Counted from the first letter of the stretch, positions 8,528-20,631 are shown. The stretch: 64,000 bases of DNA from Endobacter medicaginis (GCF_014192375.1 NZ_JACHXV010000006.1:62001-126000), one strand, 5' to 3'. Made by a program: numbers and translations. Notes: generated from the sequence alone by a model not told the origin.

Positions 8528-11500
8528 ATGCCAGACAATTCGTCCGGGCACGAAACGGGCTGGCGGTTCTGGATCGATCGCGGCGGCACCTTCACCGACA
8601 TCGTTGCACGGCACCCGGACGGACGGCTGTCGACGGCCAAGCTGCTCAGTGCCGCGCGCGCAGATGGCGAGGACGCGGCCCTCGCCGGTATCCGCGGCTT
8701 CCTCGGCCTCGCACCGAACGCGGCGATCCCCGCCGGCGTCATCGACGACGTGCGCATGGGCACCACGGTGGCGACCAACGCGCTGCTGGAACGGCGCGGG
8801 GCGCGCACGCTGCTGCTGGTCAATCGCGGCTTCGAGGACCTGCTCGAGATCGGCCCGCAGAGCCGGCCGCGCCTGTTCGATCTCGACATCATCCGCCCAC
8901 CGGTGCTGTACGAGCGGGCCATCGGCATCGCCGGGCGCGTCGATGTGGACGGGGCGATCGTCGAGGCGCTCGATGAGGACGCGGCCCGCGACCACCTCGC
9001 ACGCGCCCGGGCCGACGGCATCGCTTCCTGCGCGATCGCGCTGATCCATGCCTGGCGCCACCCGCAGATGGAGCAGCGCCTCGCCGAACTCGCCGTCGAG
9101 GCCGGGTTCGCGCATGTCTGCACCAGCCATGCCACCAGCCCGTCGCTACGCTTGGTGCCGCGCGCCGACACCACGCTTGCCGACGCCTATCTCTCGCCGG
9201 TGCTCCGCCGGCATGTCGATCGCGTCGCCGCCGGACTGGGAAAGACCCGGCTGCTGTTCATGCAGTCGCATGGCGGCCTCGCCGATGCGGCGTCGTTCAG
9301 CGGCAGGCACGCGATCCTGTCGGGTCCGGCAGGCGGCATCGTGGGGGCTGCGCGCACCGCGCAACGCGCCGGCTTCCAGCGCATCATCGGCTTCGACATG
9401 GGCGGGACCTCGACCGATGTGTGCCTGTTCGACGGCCGCTTCATACGCCGGCTCGACAGCGAGATCGCCGGAGTGCGGCTACGGGTGCCGATGCTGGCGA
9501 TCCATACCGTGGCGGCGGGCGGCGGCTCGATCGTGCGGTTCGACGGCGCGCGGCTGTCGGTGGGCCCCGAGAGCGCCGGCGCCGATCCGGGACCGGCGGC
9601 CTATCGGCGCGACGGGCCACTGACCATCACCGATGCCAATCTGCGGCTCGGGCGCCTGCAGCCGGCACATTTTCCCGCCCTGTTCGGTGCGACGGGCACG
9701 GAGCCGCTCGATACCGCAATCGTGGAGGAGCGCTTCGAGCGGCTCGCGGCCGAGATCGGGGACGCCACCGGACGGACGATCGACCCGCGCGACGTGGCGG
9801 AGGGCGCGATCCGCATCGCGGTCGCGGCGATGGCGTCGGCGATCCGCGAGATCTCGACGGGACTGGGGCAGGATCTCGACGGATTCGTGCTGCACGGTTT
9901 CGGCGGTGCTGCCGGGCAGCATGTCTGCGGCGTCGCCGACGAGCTTGGTCTCACGCGCATCCTGCTGCATCCGCTGGCCGGGGTGCTGTCGGCCTACGGG
10001 ATGGGGCTGGCCGAGCCGGCGGTGCTGCGCGAGCAGGCGGTGGAACGCACGCTGGACGCGGCGGCGCTGGCGGAGCTCGACACAATCGCCATCCGGCTCG
10101 AAGCCGAGGCCGGAGCGGCACTGGCCGCGCAGGGGGTGCGGCACTGGCGCGGCGAACGGCGCGTATTGCTGCGCCGGGCGGGGTCCGATGCGGCGCTGGC
10201 GGTGCGCCTCGCCGATCTGGCGACCATGCAGGCGGATTTTGCCGGGCAGCATCTGCGGCGGTTCGGGTTCGGCAGCCCGGATCAGGTTCTGGTCGCCGAA
10301 GCCGTGCTGGTCGAGGCGGAGGCGATCGCCGAGACGTTCGAGACACCGCTGCTGCCGGCGCGCGGCGAGACGCCGCTGGTGGCGATCGACGAGGTCTCGA
10401 TCTGGCATGACGGCGCGGCGCATCGCAGCCGCGTGTTGCGACGCGACGACCTGCGCGCCGGCGACGTGATCGACGGGCCAGCGCTCATCGCCGAAGCGAT
10501 CGGCACCATCTTCATCGCCCCCGGCTGGCGGGCCGGGATGGGCGGCGGTGGCGAGATCGTGCTCGACCGGGTCGCCGCACGCGCCGCCGGCACCGGGCGC
10601 TGCGACGATACCGCGCCCGACCCGGTGCGGCTGGAGATGTTCGCCAACCTGTTCATGCATGTCGCGGAACAATGCGGGCTGGTGCTGCGGCAGACGGCGC
10701 GCAGCGTCAACATCCGCGAGCGGCTGGATTTTTCCTGCGCGATCTTCGATGCGACAGGCGGGCTGGTCGCCAACGCACCGCATGTACCGGTGCATCTCGG
10801 CGCGATGGGCGAAAGCGTGCGTCATATCCTGAAAAAGCGCGCCGGAATGCTGCGGCCTGGCGACGTCATCGCGCTCAACGATCCCTATGCGGGCGGCACG
10901 CATCTGCCGGACATCACCGTGCTTACCCCGGTGTTCGGCCCGGACGGGCGCACGCTGCGCTTCTGGATGGGCGCGCGCGGCCATCATGCCGATATCGGCG
11001 GCGCCACCCCCGGCTCGACCCCGCCCGACTCCCGCAGCCTCGACGAGGAAGGGGTGGTGATCGACGATTTCCTGATCGTGTCCGAAGGGCGCCTGCGCGA
11101 GGCGGAGTTTTGCGACCTGCTGGCCGGCGCGCGCTTCCCGGCACGCTCGCCCGACACCAATGTCGCCGATCTCGTCGCCCAGATCGCCGCCAATGCCAAC
11201 GGGGTGGCGGCACTGGAGACGATCGTCGCGCATCATGGCTGGGAGGTGGTGTGCGCCTATCTGGGGCATGTGCAGGACAATGCCGAAGCCCGCATCCGCC
11301 AGGTGATCGACCGTCTGACCGACGGGCGGATCGTCTATCCGATGGATGACGGGCGCGAACTGCATGTCGCGGTCAGCATCGATCGCGAGGCGCGCCGGGC
11401 GCGGATCGATTTCACCGGCACCTCGGCGCAGGACGAGGGCAATTTCAACGCACCCCCGGCGGTCACCCGCGCCGTGGTGCTGTATGTGTTCCGCTGCCTG

Positions 11501-12148
11501 GTGGGCGCGGACATCCCGCTCAACGAGGGCTGCCTGCGGCCGCTCGAGATCGTCATTCCCGAAGGCAGTTTCCTCGCGCCGCTTCCGGGTGCCGCGGTGG
11601 TGGCCGGCAACACCGAGATCAGCCAGGCGGTGTGCAACGCGCTGTTCCTAGCCCTCGGCGCGCTCGCCTGTTCGCAGGGGACGATGAACAACCTGCTGTT
11701 CGGCGATGCGACGCGACAATATTACGAGACGATCTGCGGCGGTGCGGGGGCCGGTCCGGGCTTCGACGGTGCGTCGGCGGTGCAGACGCACATGACCAAC
11801 ACGCGGATGACCGATCCGGAAGTGATGGAGCTTCGCTATCCGGTGCGGGTGGAGGAATTCTCCATCCGGCGCGGCTCGGGTGGCGATGGCCTCCATCGCG
11901 GCGGCGACGGCGCGGTCCGCCGGCTGCGCTTCCTCGAACCGATGACCGCGGTGGTGGTCGCCTCGCGGCGCACCCTCGCCCCGGCGGGGCTGGCGGGCGG
12001 CGATGACGGTGCGACGGGGCGGCAATGGGTCGAACGCGCCGACGGCCGCATCGCGGCGCTGCCCGGGCGAGTGCGCGTCGAGTGTGCCGCGGGCGACATC
12101 CTCGGCATCGCCACCCCCGGTGGCGGCGGATTCGGGGCGAGCTCCTGA
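8528..12148 (+). CDS. Fused 5-oxoprolinase / hydantoinase A+B (ATP-dependent)
   Basis: Predicted cytosolic enzyme that opens a lactam or hydantoin ring with ATP, for example 5-oxoproline to glutamate. About 1206 residues, close to single-chain eukaryote-type oxoprolinases. The HyuA half begins WIDRGGTFTDIVARHPDG and contains the ATPase signature GFDMGGTSTDV (about residue 290). The HyuB half starts near residue 700 (RLEMFANLFMHVAEQCG) and includes DPYAGGTHLPDI and the GGGGFG C-terminus. Start 8528 chosen over 8513 without decisive evidence. The stop overlaps the PhoD start (TGATG at 12146-12150), suggesting co-translation. Substrate (oxoproline versus hydantoin versus N-methylhydantoin) cannot be decided from sequence. 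Confidence 0.9.
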   Translation: MPDNSSGHETGWRFWIDRGGTFTDIVARHPDGRLSTAKLLSAARADGEDAALAGIRGFLGLAPNAAIPAGVIDDVRMGTTVATNALLERRGARTLLLVNRGFEDLLEIGPQSRPRLFDLDIIRPPVLYERAIGIAGRVDVDGAIVEALDEDAARDHLARARADGIASCAIALIHAWRHPQMEQRLAELAVEAGFAHVCTSHATSPSLRLVPRADTTLADAYLSPVLRRHVDRVAAGLGKTRLLFMQSHGGLADAASFSGRHAILSGPAGGIVGAARTAQRAGFQRIIGFDMGGTSTDVCLFDGRFIRRLDSEIAGVRLRVPMLAIHTVAAGGGSIVRFDGARLSVGPESAGADPGPAAYRRDGPLTITDANLRLGRLQPAHFPALFGATGTEPLDTAIVEERFERLAAEIGDATGRTIDPRDVAEGAIRIAVAAMASAIREISTGLGQDLDGFVLHGFGGAAGQHVCGVADELGLTRILLHPLAGVLSAYGMGLAEPAVLREQAVERTLDAAALAELDTIAIRLEAEAGAALAAQGVRHWRGERRVLLRRAGSDAALAVRLADLATMQADFAGQHLRRFGFGSPDQVLVAEAVLVEAEAIAETFETPLLPARGETPLVAIDEVSIWHDGAAHRSRVLRRDDLRAGDVIDGPALIAEAIGTIFIAPGWRAGMGGGGEIVLDRVAARAAGTGRCDDTAPDPVRLEMFANLFMHVAEQCGLVLRQTARSVNIRERLDFSCAIFDATGGLVANAPHVPVHLGAMGESVRHILKKRAGMLRPGDVIALNDPYAGGTHLPDITVLTPVFGPDGRTLRFWMGARGHHADIGGATPGSTPPDSRSLDEEGVVIDDFLIVSEGRLREAEFCDLLAGARFPARSPDTNVADLVAQIAANANGVAALETIVAHHGWEVVCAYLGHVQDNAEARIRQVIDRLTDGRIVYPMDDGRELHVAVSIDREARRARIDFTGTSAQDEGNFNAPPAVTRAVVLYVFRCLVGADIPLNEGCLRPLEIVIPEGSFLAPLPGAAVVAGNTEISQAVCNALFLALGALACSQGTMNNLLFGDATRQYYETICGGAGAGPGFDGASAVQTHMTNTRMTDPEVMELRYPVRVEEFSIRRGSGGDGLHRGGDGAVRRLRFLEPMTAVVVASRRTLAPAGLAGGDDGATGRQWVERADGRIAALPGRVRVECAAGDILGIATPGGGGFGASS

Positions 12149-13665
12149 TGCGGCTCTCGCGACGGACGGTGCTGCGCGCAGCGCCGGCGCTCTGCACCCG
12201 ACCCCTGCGCGCCGAAGCAGCCCCAGGCACCAGCTTTCCCTTCTCGGTCGCCTCCGGCGATCCCACCGACAGCTCCGTCATCCTCTGGACCCGGCTCGCC
12301 CGCGCCACGCATGACCCCGAGCCGGTCGCCGCCGGCCCGGTGACGGTCGAATGGTGCCTTGCCGAGGACAGGCATCTGTCGCGCGCGGTCCGGCGTGGAA
12401 ACGCGCATGCCCTGCCTTGCAACGGCTTCAGCGTGCATGTCGACGTCACGGGGCTCGAACCCGATCGGCCATATTTCTACGCCTTCCGCCTGGGCGGACT
12501 TCAGAGCCCGGTCGGACGCACCCGGACCCTGCCGGACCGCCGGCGCCTGCCGTCCGGCGCCCGCATCGCGCTCGCGAGCTGCCAGGATTGGGAGAGCGGC
12601 TTTTTCGACGCCTACCGGGGCATGGTCGCCGACGACCCCGACCTTGTCCTGCATGTCGGGGACTACATCTATGACGTCACCCGGGGCGGCGGCGTCCGCG
12701 CGCACGAGACGCAGCGATTGCCGATGACGCTCGCGGACTACCGCGCGCGTCATGCGCTGTATCGCAGCGATCCGGCACTCCAGGCCGCCCACGAATCGCT
12801 CACCTTCGCCCTCATCCCCGACAATCACGACGCGCTGGAACAGGACAGCGACGATCCCGCCCAGCGTCGCCGTCGCGCGGCCGCCTGGCAGGCCTATGGC
12901 GAGTTCCTGCCGTTGCGACGCAGGGCCCGGCGCGGATCGGACTGGCTGCCGATCCATCGCAGCGTCGATATCGGCCGGCTGGCGCGGCTGTATCTGATGG
13001 ATACGCGTCAGGTCCGGCGTGACGAGTTCGCCTGCGCCAGCAGCTCGGACCCGGCTTTCGGTCTCGGCGTCTACCAGCGCGCCTGCGAGGAGCTCGCGAA
13101 CCCGACCCGCTCGATGCTCGGCAAAGTCCAGGAGCAATGGCTCGCCCACGACCTCGCGACCAGCCCGGCGGTGTGGAACGCGCTGGTCTCCACCGTCCTG
13201 GTCTCGCCGCTCGCCCTTCGCAACGGAGCGGACGCCTATGTCTATCCGGCGAGCTGGAGCGGCTATCCGCAGGATCGTCGCCGTTTGCTGGCCACGCTTC
13301 GTCGTCTCGGGGTCGCCAATCCGGTGGCGCTGTCGGGAGATCTGCATTCCACGCTGGTCGCGCAGGTCGTCGAACGCGCCGGCGACGACCCGCGCCGCAG
13401 CCTACTGCCGGAATTCCTCGGCACCTCGATCAGCTCGCTCTGGCCGGAGCCGCTGGCCGATCCAATCCGCTCCGCCCTGTCCGCCAACCCGCATGTCCTG
13501 CACTACGACCCGGCCCATCGCGGCTATCTGCTGTGTCACTTCACGGCCGCCAGCCTGACGGTGGAAACACGGCTGCTCTCGACCGCGTTGCAGCCGGGAG
13601 GCGTGATGCGGACGGGCGAGCGATTCGCGGTCCTGGCCGGCAATCCGGCGATCCATCGGCTTTGA
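12148..13665 (+). CDS. PhoD-type alkaline phosphatase/phosphodiesterase, Tat-exported
   Basis: Periplasmic metallophosphoesterase of 505 residues. The N-terminus SRRTVLRAA is a twin-arginine signal followed by a short hydrophobic stretch. The PhoD N-domain (FPFSVASGDPTDSSVILWTRL) is followed by catalytic-core motifs: ASCQDWESG, HVGDYIYD, IPDNHDA and SGDLHSTL. PhoD enzymes hydrolyse phosphomono- and diesters with Ca2+/Fe3+. The start overlaps the oxoprolinase stop by one base. Cardiolipin synthase follows after 15 bases, so the three plus-strand genes probably share a transcript. Confidence 0.9.
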   Translation: MRLSRRTVLRAAPALCTRPLRAEAAPGTSFPFSVASGDPTDSSVILWTRLARATHDPEPVAAGPVTVEWCLAEDRHLSRAVRRGNAHALPCNGFSVHVDVTGLEPDRPYFYAFRLGGLQSPVGRTRTLPDRRRLPSGARIALASCQDWESGFFDAYRGMVADDPDLVLHVGDYIYDVTRGGGVRAHETQRLPMTLADYRARHALYRSDPALQAAHESLTFALIPDNHDALEQDSDDPAQRRRRAAAWQAYGEFLPLRRRARRGSDWLPIHRSVDIGRLARLYLMDTRQVRRDEFACASSSDPAFGLGVYQRACEELANPTRSMLGKVQEQWLAHDLATSPAVWNALVSTVLVSPLALRNGADAYVYPASWSGYPQDRRRLLATLRRLGVANPVALSGDLHSTLVAQVVERAGDDPRRSLLPEFLGTSISSLWPEPLADPIRSALSANPHVLHYDPAHRGYLLCHFTAASLTVETRLLSTALQPGGVMRTGERFAVLAGNPAIHRL

Positions 13666-13680
13666 GAAGAGAGTGTACAC

Positions 13681-15126
13681 ATGGCCTGGCACTGGATCGG
13701 CATCCTCGCGCATCTGCTGCTGCAGTTCGCGTTCATCATCCGAGTGCTGCTGCGGCCGCACCGGCTGCCGAGTTCGCGCATCGCCTGGATCGCGATCATC
13801 GGCGCGCTGCCGGTCATTGGCATGCTGGCCTATGTGGCTCTCGGCGAGGTCGATCCGAACCGGAAGATCATCGACCGCATCCGGCGCGCGATGCACGACC
13901 TGCCGATCCCGGGCGCGTCGGGGCAAGGGCTGCTCGATGTCGCCGCGCACTACCATCTGCCAACCGAGATGGTGCCGCTGTTCCGCATCGCGCAATCGAT
14001 CAACGGCTACCCGGCGGTGCCGGGCAATCGCGGCGAGCTGTATCCCGACTCGGAGGTCGCGATGGTGGCCCTCGCGGCCGCAATCGATGCAGCGCGCGAG
14101 ACGGTGCATGTGGCATTCTACATCTGGCTGCCGGACGGCAATGGCAGCCTGATCGCCGAGGCGCTGGTACGCGCGGCATCGCGTGGCGTGGTGTGCCGGG
14201 TGATGGTCGACGATATCGGCGGCCGCCACATCGTCAAATCGCCGCACTGGTCGGCGATGCAGCATGCCGGCGTGCGGCTGGTGCGTGCCCTGCCGGTCGG
14301 CAGCGTGCTGAAGAACCTCGCTCACGGGCGCTTCGACATGCGCAACCACCGCAAGATCGTGGTGATCGACAACCGCATCGGCTTCTGCGGCAGCCAGAAC
14401 TGTGCCGATGCCGCCTTCCGCATCAAGGCGAAATACGCACCCTGGGTGGATGTATGGCTGCGGCTGGAGGGGCCGGTGGTGGCGCAGAACCAGCATCTGT
14501 TCGCCACCGACTGGATGGGACAGGTGGACGAGGACCTTTCGCCACTGTTCGCCGATCCGGCGCCGGCGATCGAGGGCGGGTTCGTCGCCTCCGCGGTCGG
14601 CACCTCGGCCGCGGTGCGCTATGCGGCGATGCCGGAACTGTTCGCCACCCTAATCGCCGCGGCCCAGGGCGAGCTGATGATCACCACGCCGTATTACGTG
14701 CCCGACGAGATCCTGCAGGGCTCGCTGTGTGCCACCGCACGTCGGGGCGTGGCGGTGACGATGATCATGCCGGCGCGCAATGATTCCTGGATCGTCGCGG
14801 GTGCGGCGCGCAGCTTCTATCGCGAACTGCTCGATGCCGGCGTGCGGATCTTCGAATACCCGCTCGGCCTGCTGCATGCCAAGACGATGACCATCGACGG
14901 CCACATCACCCTGATCGGCTCGGCCAACATGGACCGGCGCAGCTTCGACCTGAATTTCGAGAACAACGTGCTGCTCTACGACGCGGCGTTCACCGCGACG
15001 ATCCGCGCACGGCAGCAGAGCTATCTGGGTGCGTCGAGCGAGGTCACCACCGAACAGGTCGATGCGTGGCCGGCCTGGCGGGTCCTAGCCAACAATGCGC
15101 TGGCGACCGTGGGGCCGGTGCTGTGA
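13681..15126 (+). CDS. cls: Cardiolipin synthase (phospholipase D family)
   Basis: Membrane enzyme condensing phosphatidylglycerol (or PG with another phospholipid) into cardiolipin. The 481-residue protein has two N-terminal membrane helices with a PLDNc-type start, then two PLD catalytic HKD motifs: HRKIVVID with GFCGSQN around residue 222-240, and HAKTMTID with GSANMDRRSF around residue 399-420. This is the standard bacterial ClsA-like layout and length. It lies 15 bases after the PhoD gene and converges on the RsmB-like gene after 39 bases. Confidence 0.93.
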   Translation: MAWHWIGILAHLLLQFAFIIRVLLRPHRLPSSRIAWIAIIGALPVIGMLAYVALGEVDPNRKIIDRIRRAMHDLPIPGASGQGLLDVAAHYHLPTEMVPLFRIAQSINGYPAVPGNRGELYPDSEVAMVALAAAIDAARETVHVAFYIWLPDGNGSLIAEALVRAASRGVVCRVMVDDIGGRHIVKSPHWSAMQHAGVRLVRALPVGSVLKNLAHGRFDMRNHRKIVVIDNRIGFCGSQNCADAAFRIKAKYAPWVDVWLRLEGPVVAQNQHLFATDWMGQVDEDLSPLFADPAPAIEGGFVASAVGTSAAVRYAAMPELFATLIAAAQGELMITTPYYVPDEILQGSLCATARRGVAVTMIMPARNDSWIVAGAARSFYRELLDAGVRIFEYPLGLLHAKTMTIDGHITLIGSANMDRRSFDLNFENNVLLYDAAFTATIRARQQSYLGASSEVTTEQVDAWPAWRVLANNALATVGPVL

Positions 15127-15165
15127 GGCGGCGGACAGCCCGTCGATATCGACCTCGCGACGCGC

Positions 15166-16455
15166 CTATGGCTGATCGGCGGGGTCCGGGTCGGGGGATG
15201 AGGCCTGTCTCTGCAGCACGGCGCCGAAGAAGCCGTCGGTGCCATTGGCATGCGGGGTCAGCGACAGGGTGCGCATCAGCGTGAAGCCCTGCGTGCGGGT
15301 GAGGAAGGCGTCGATCTGGGCGTCGTTTTCCTCTGCCAGCAGCGAGCAGGTGCCGTAGATCAGCTTGCCACCGGGTTTGACGAGGCGGGCGGCGGTATCG
15401 AGAATCTGGGACTGCTTGACGGTCAATTCGGCGAGGTCTTCGGGACGCAGGCGCAGGCGGGCGTCGGGGTTGCGGCGCCAAGTGCCGGTGCCGGTGCAGG
15501 GCGCGTCGACCAGCACTCGGTCGAAACTGCCGGCCCGCCGCTTGGCCCATTTGTCGCCGGGCTCCAGCAGATGGCGTTCGACGTTGTGCACGCCAGCGCG
15601 GCGGAGGCGTTTGACGGCCCCCTCAAGTCTCGGGGCAGAGACGTCGCAGGCGACGATCTGGCCGCGGTTCTGCATGGTCATCGCCAGGGCCAGCGTCTTG
15701 CCGCCCGCACCGGCGCAGTAGTCCACGACGCGCATCTCGGGGGTGGCCTCGACCAGGCCGACCAGGAGCTGGCTGCCCTCGTCCTGGATCTCGACCAGCC
15801 CGTCGCGGAAGGCGGCGGCTGACGTCACCGCCTGGCGGCCGGAGACGCGCAGGCCCCACGGCGACAGGCTGGTGGGCTCGGCGGTGATGCCGTCGCGGGC
15901 CAGGGCGGTGCGCGCGTCGTCGCGGGTAGCCTTGAGCAGGTTGACGCGCAGGTCGAGCGGAGCGGGCGCGGCCAGTGCTGCAAGTTCGCTTTCGAGTGCG
16001 GGGCCGAAACGGGCAGTGAGGTTCGGCACGATCCAGTCGGGGATCTCGTGACGCACGGCGAGCGGCATGCCAGGGTGGTCGAGCGTGTGGCCGTCGAGGG
16101 GGCGGAGGCGGCGCAGTTCCTCGGCGTCGAGTTCGGCCGGGGCATAGCGGCCGCCGGAGAAGCCGCGCGCGACGGAATCGAGCGGGCGGCCGTCGAGCAT
16201 CTGGTGGGCGGCGACGAGCAGGCGCGGCGAGATGAAGTCGCGGGCGGCGGAGCCCTGCGCGAGCCACCAGTCGAGCCGGCGGCGGGCGCGCAGCACCGAC
16301 CACACCAGGGCTGAGATCTCGCGGCGATCGGTGGAGCCGATGTAGCGGCGATCGCGGAAGAAGGCGTTGGCGACTGCGTCGGCCGGCTTGCGCGGCTGGC
16401 CCTCGATCTCGTCGAGCAGGTCGATGGCGGCGGCGGTGCGGGCGGCGGGGGTCAT
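15166..16455 (-). CDS. RsmB/NOP2-family rRNA (cytosine-5) methyltransferase
   Basis: SAM-dependent m5C RNA methyltransferase of 429 residues, probably acting on 16S rRNA. An N-terminal NusB-like region is followed by the Rossmann catalytic domain: VDYCAGAGGKTLALAM (SAM binding), DAPCTGTGTWRRNPD with the release Cys, and YGTCSLLAEEN with the catalytic Cys. Start taken at ATG 16455, just before the conserved AARTAAAIDLLDEI. It lies 93 bases downstream of guaB on the same strand, with a GC hairpin between them. Ortholog assignment to RsmB proper versus a paralogue is not certain. Confidence 0.9.
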   Translation of the reverse strand: MTPAARTAAAIDLLDEIEGQPRKPADAVANAFFRDRRYIGSTDRREISALVWSVLRARRRLDWWLAQGSAARDFISPRLLVAAHQMLDGRPLDSVARGFSGGRYAPAELDAEELRRLRPLDGHTLDHPGMPLAVRHEIPDWIVPNLTARFGPALESELAALAAPAPLDLRVNLLKATRDDARTALARDGITAEPTSLSPWGLRVSGRQAVTSAAAFRDGLVEIQDEGSQLLVGLVEATPEMRVVDYCAGAGGKTLALAMTMQNRGQIVACDVSAPRLEGAVKRLRRAGVHNVERHLLEPGDKWAKRRAGSFDRVLVDAPCTGTGTWRRNPDARLRLRPEDLAELTVKQSQILDTAARLVKPGGKLIYGTCSLLAEENDAQIDAFLTRTQGFTLMRTLSLTPHANGTDGFFGAVLQRQASSPDPDPADQP

Positions 16456-16517
16456 GAGCGGCACTTCCAGAAAACGGCCGTCAGACCCCACTCGGGATTG
16501 TGCCGTGGTGAGTCGGA

Positions 16518-16532
16518 GGCGCCTCAGGCGCC
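16518..16532 (-). terminator. GC stem-loop between guaB and the rRNA methyltransferase gene
   Basis: GGCGCC, TCA, GGCGCC form a perfect inverted repeat (7-bp stem if the loop is one base). It lies 17 bases beyond the guaB stop in the direction of transcription. No T-run follows, so it is at best a weak or Rho-assisted terminator or attenuator. Confidence 0.35.
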
Positions 16533-16548
16533 GCCCGGGCGGGGTCGT

Positions 16549-18842
<2,294 letters not shown>

Positions 18843-18856
18843 GACGCGGTGGCGGG

Positions 18857-20053
18857 TCAGCCGGCGGCGCCCCGCATCCGTACGGTGCCGGTCGGTGCCA
18901 TCGCCTCCACGTCAAGACGCGGCAGCGTCACGCTGAACCGACTGCCGCAGCCGGCCCCCTGGCTGTGCACCTCGATGCTGCCGCCATGCAGCTGCACGAG
19001 CTGCCTGACCAGGGCGAGCCCGATGCCGAGGCCGCCCTGGGCATGGGTGCGATGGTCGTCCACCTGGGCGAACATCTGGAAGATCTGTGCCTGCTGGTCG
19101 GGCGGGATACCGATGCCGTCGTCGCTCACCACGATCCGTACCGATGCCTCACCGATCTCGGCGGACAGGGTGATGCGCCCGCCACGCGGGGTATATTTGG
19201 CCGCATTGCCGAGCAAGTTGGCGATGATCTGCGCCAGCCGGGTGCGATCGGCCTCGATCGCGGCGGTGTGTTCCGGCGGGATGTAGGTGAAGCTGTGCCC
19301 CGCCGCCTCCATCACCGGCTGCGCGGAGTCGGCGGCGGCGGTCAGCACATCGAGCAGATCCAGCTTCTCGCGCTGCAGCGAAATCTTGCCCGCACTCACC
19401 CGCGAGACGTCGAGCAGGTCGTCGATCAGCCTGACCAGATGGTCGAGTTGCTGCTCCATCAGCCCGCGTACCCGTCCGGTCCGGTCCGGGACGGGGCGGT
19501 CGTCGGACGGCTCGGCGCGCAGCAGCAGCCGCAGCCCGGCCTGAAGCGAGGCGATCGGGTTGCGAAGCTCGTGCGCGACGATCGCCAGCATGCGGTCCTT
19601 GGTCTGATCGGCCAGACGCAGCGCCGCCGCATAGGCCTCGAGCTCGTCGCGCTGGGCAAGGATCTGCTGGCGCTGACGGTCGAGATCGAAGAACACCCGC
19701 GCCTTGCTGCGCAGGATGTCAGGCTCGATCGGCTTGCCGATGAAATCGACCGCGCCCGCCTCGTAGCCGCGGAAGCGACGCTGACGGTCGGTGCTGCCGG
19801 CGGTGACGAAGATGATCGGCACATGGCGGGTGCGCTCGTTGCCGCGCATGAACTCGGCGAGTTCGAAGCCGTCCATACCCGGCATCTGCACGTCGACCAG
19901 CGCGAGCGCCACCTCGTGACGCAGCAGCAGCTCAAGCGCCTCCACCCCGGACCGCGCCTTGAGCAGCCGGAGGTCGCCGCCGCGCAGCAGCGCCTCCAGT
20001 GACAGCAGATTCTCGTCGAGATCGTCGACCAGCAGGCAGCAGACCTGGCTCAT
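18857..20053 (-). CDS. Response-regulator receiver fused to sensor histidine kinase
   Basis: Cytosolic 398-residue protein without membrane segments. N-terminal receiver (residues 1-125): VDDLDENL acidic pocket, phospho-acceptor in ALVDVQMPGMDG, and a conserved lysine in FIGKPIE. Then come a short coiled coil, HisKA (H-box AIVAHELRNPI, about residue 165) and HATPase (NLLGNAAKYTPRGG, DDGIGIP, GGLGIGLALV). It is last in an operon HK-CheR-CheB-RR/HK, and its ATG overlaps the CheB stop in ATGA (20050-20053). It can receive phosphate on its own receiver to control its kinase, so it probably acts downstream of the large hybrid kinase (inference). Confidence 0.92.
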   Translation of the reverse strand: MSQVCCLLVDDLDENLLSLEALLRGGDLRLLKARSGVEALELLLRHEVALALVDVQMPGMDGFELAEFMRGNERTRHVPIIFVTAGSTDRQRRFRGYEAGAVDFIGKPIEPDILRSKARVFFDLDRQRQQILAQRDELEAYAAALRLADQTKDRMLAIVAHELRNPIASLQAGLRLLLRAEPSDDRPVPDRTGRVRGLMEQQLDHLVRLIDDLLDVSRVSAGKISLQREKLDLLDVLTAAADSAQPVMEAAGHSFTYIPPEHTAAIEADRTRLAQIIANLLGNAAKYTPRGGRITLSAEIGEASVRIVVSDDGIGIPPDQQAQIFQMFAQVDDHRTHAQGGLGIGLALVRQLVQLHGGSIEVHSQGAGCGSRFSVTLPRLDVEAMAPTGTVRMRGAAG

Positions 20054-20631
20054 GGCGCCAGCCTGCACGCCGGCAGGCCGCTTAGCAAGCCGGCGATCTG
20101 CGCCAGGCCGAGAACCCGCGCCGCGGGTGCCGCAGCGATGGCGGCGCGCGGCATGAAATCGGCCTGAGCCTCGGCCGGGTCCTGCACGATCGCCAGCCCG
20201 CCCGCCTGCACGACGCACCGCAGTCCGGCGGCGCCATCGGCGTTCGCGCCGGTCAGCACGATCGCGACCAGCCCGGTGCCATAGGCGGCGGCTGCGGTCT
20301 CGAACAGCACATCCACCGCAGGGCGGGAAAACGACACCGCCTCGTCGGTCGACAGCGCCAGCGACTCGGGGGTCTCGACCAGCAGGTGATAGTCGGGCGG
20401 GGCGAAATAGACGATGCCGGGCTGGATGGGGTCCTTGTCCTCGGCCTCGCGTACTGTCAGCCCGCAGGTCTCGGCAAACAGCGCAGCCAGCGCGTTGCGC
20501 CGTCCGGGTGGCACATGCACCACCACGAATACCGGCAGCGCGAAATCGGCCGGCAGCGCCGGCAGCAGGGCCATCAGCGCCTGCACCGCGCCGGCGGAGG
20601 CGCCGATCGCCACTGCGCGCGGTGCGTTCAC
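20050..20631 (-). CDS. cheB: CheB-type protein-glutamate methylesterase lacking a receiver domain
   Basis: 193 residues made only of the CheB catalytic domain. Catalytic serine in AIGASAG (about residue 10), histidine in VVVHVPPG (about 38), aspartate in VLTGANADGAAG (about 130; the usual GMGxDG is here GANADG). It would remove methyl or amide groups from receptor glutamates. The usual N-terminal receiver is absent, so it is not regulated by direct phosphorylation. GTG 20631 chosen because it overlaps the CheR stop in GTGA (20628-20631); a GTG at 20640 is possible. No chemoreceptor, CheA or CheW gene is nearby. Confidence 0.88.
   Translation of the reverse strand: MNAPRAVAIGASAGAVQALMALLPALPADFALPVFVVVHVPPGRRNALAALFAETCGLTVREAEDKDPIQPGIVYFAPPDYHLLVETPESLALSTDEAVSFSRPAVDVLFETAAAAYGTGLVAIVLTGANADGAAGLRCVVQAGGLAIVQDPAEAQADFMPRAAIAAAPAARVLGLAQIAGLLSGLPACRLAP

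Noticed and set aside
6845-9130. A single 761-residue minus-strand protein including DUF979
   Set aside because: The N-terminal 400 residues of this frame are antisense to the oxoprolinase or out of frame over DUF969. The DUF979 protein starts at 7852, overlapping the DUF969 stop.
12025-12147. N-terminal extension of the PhoD-like protein
   Set aside because: The Tat signal begins right after ATG 12148, and the upstream part duplicates the oxoprolinase C-terminus in another frame.
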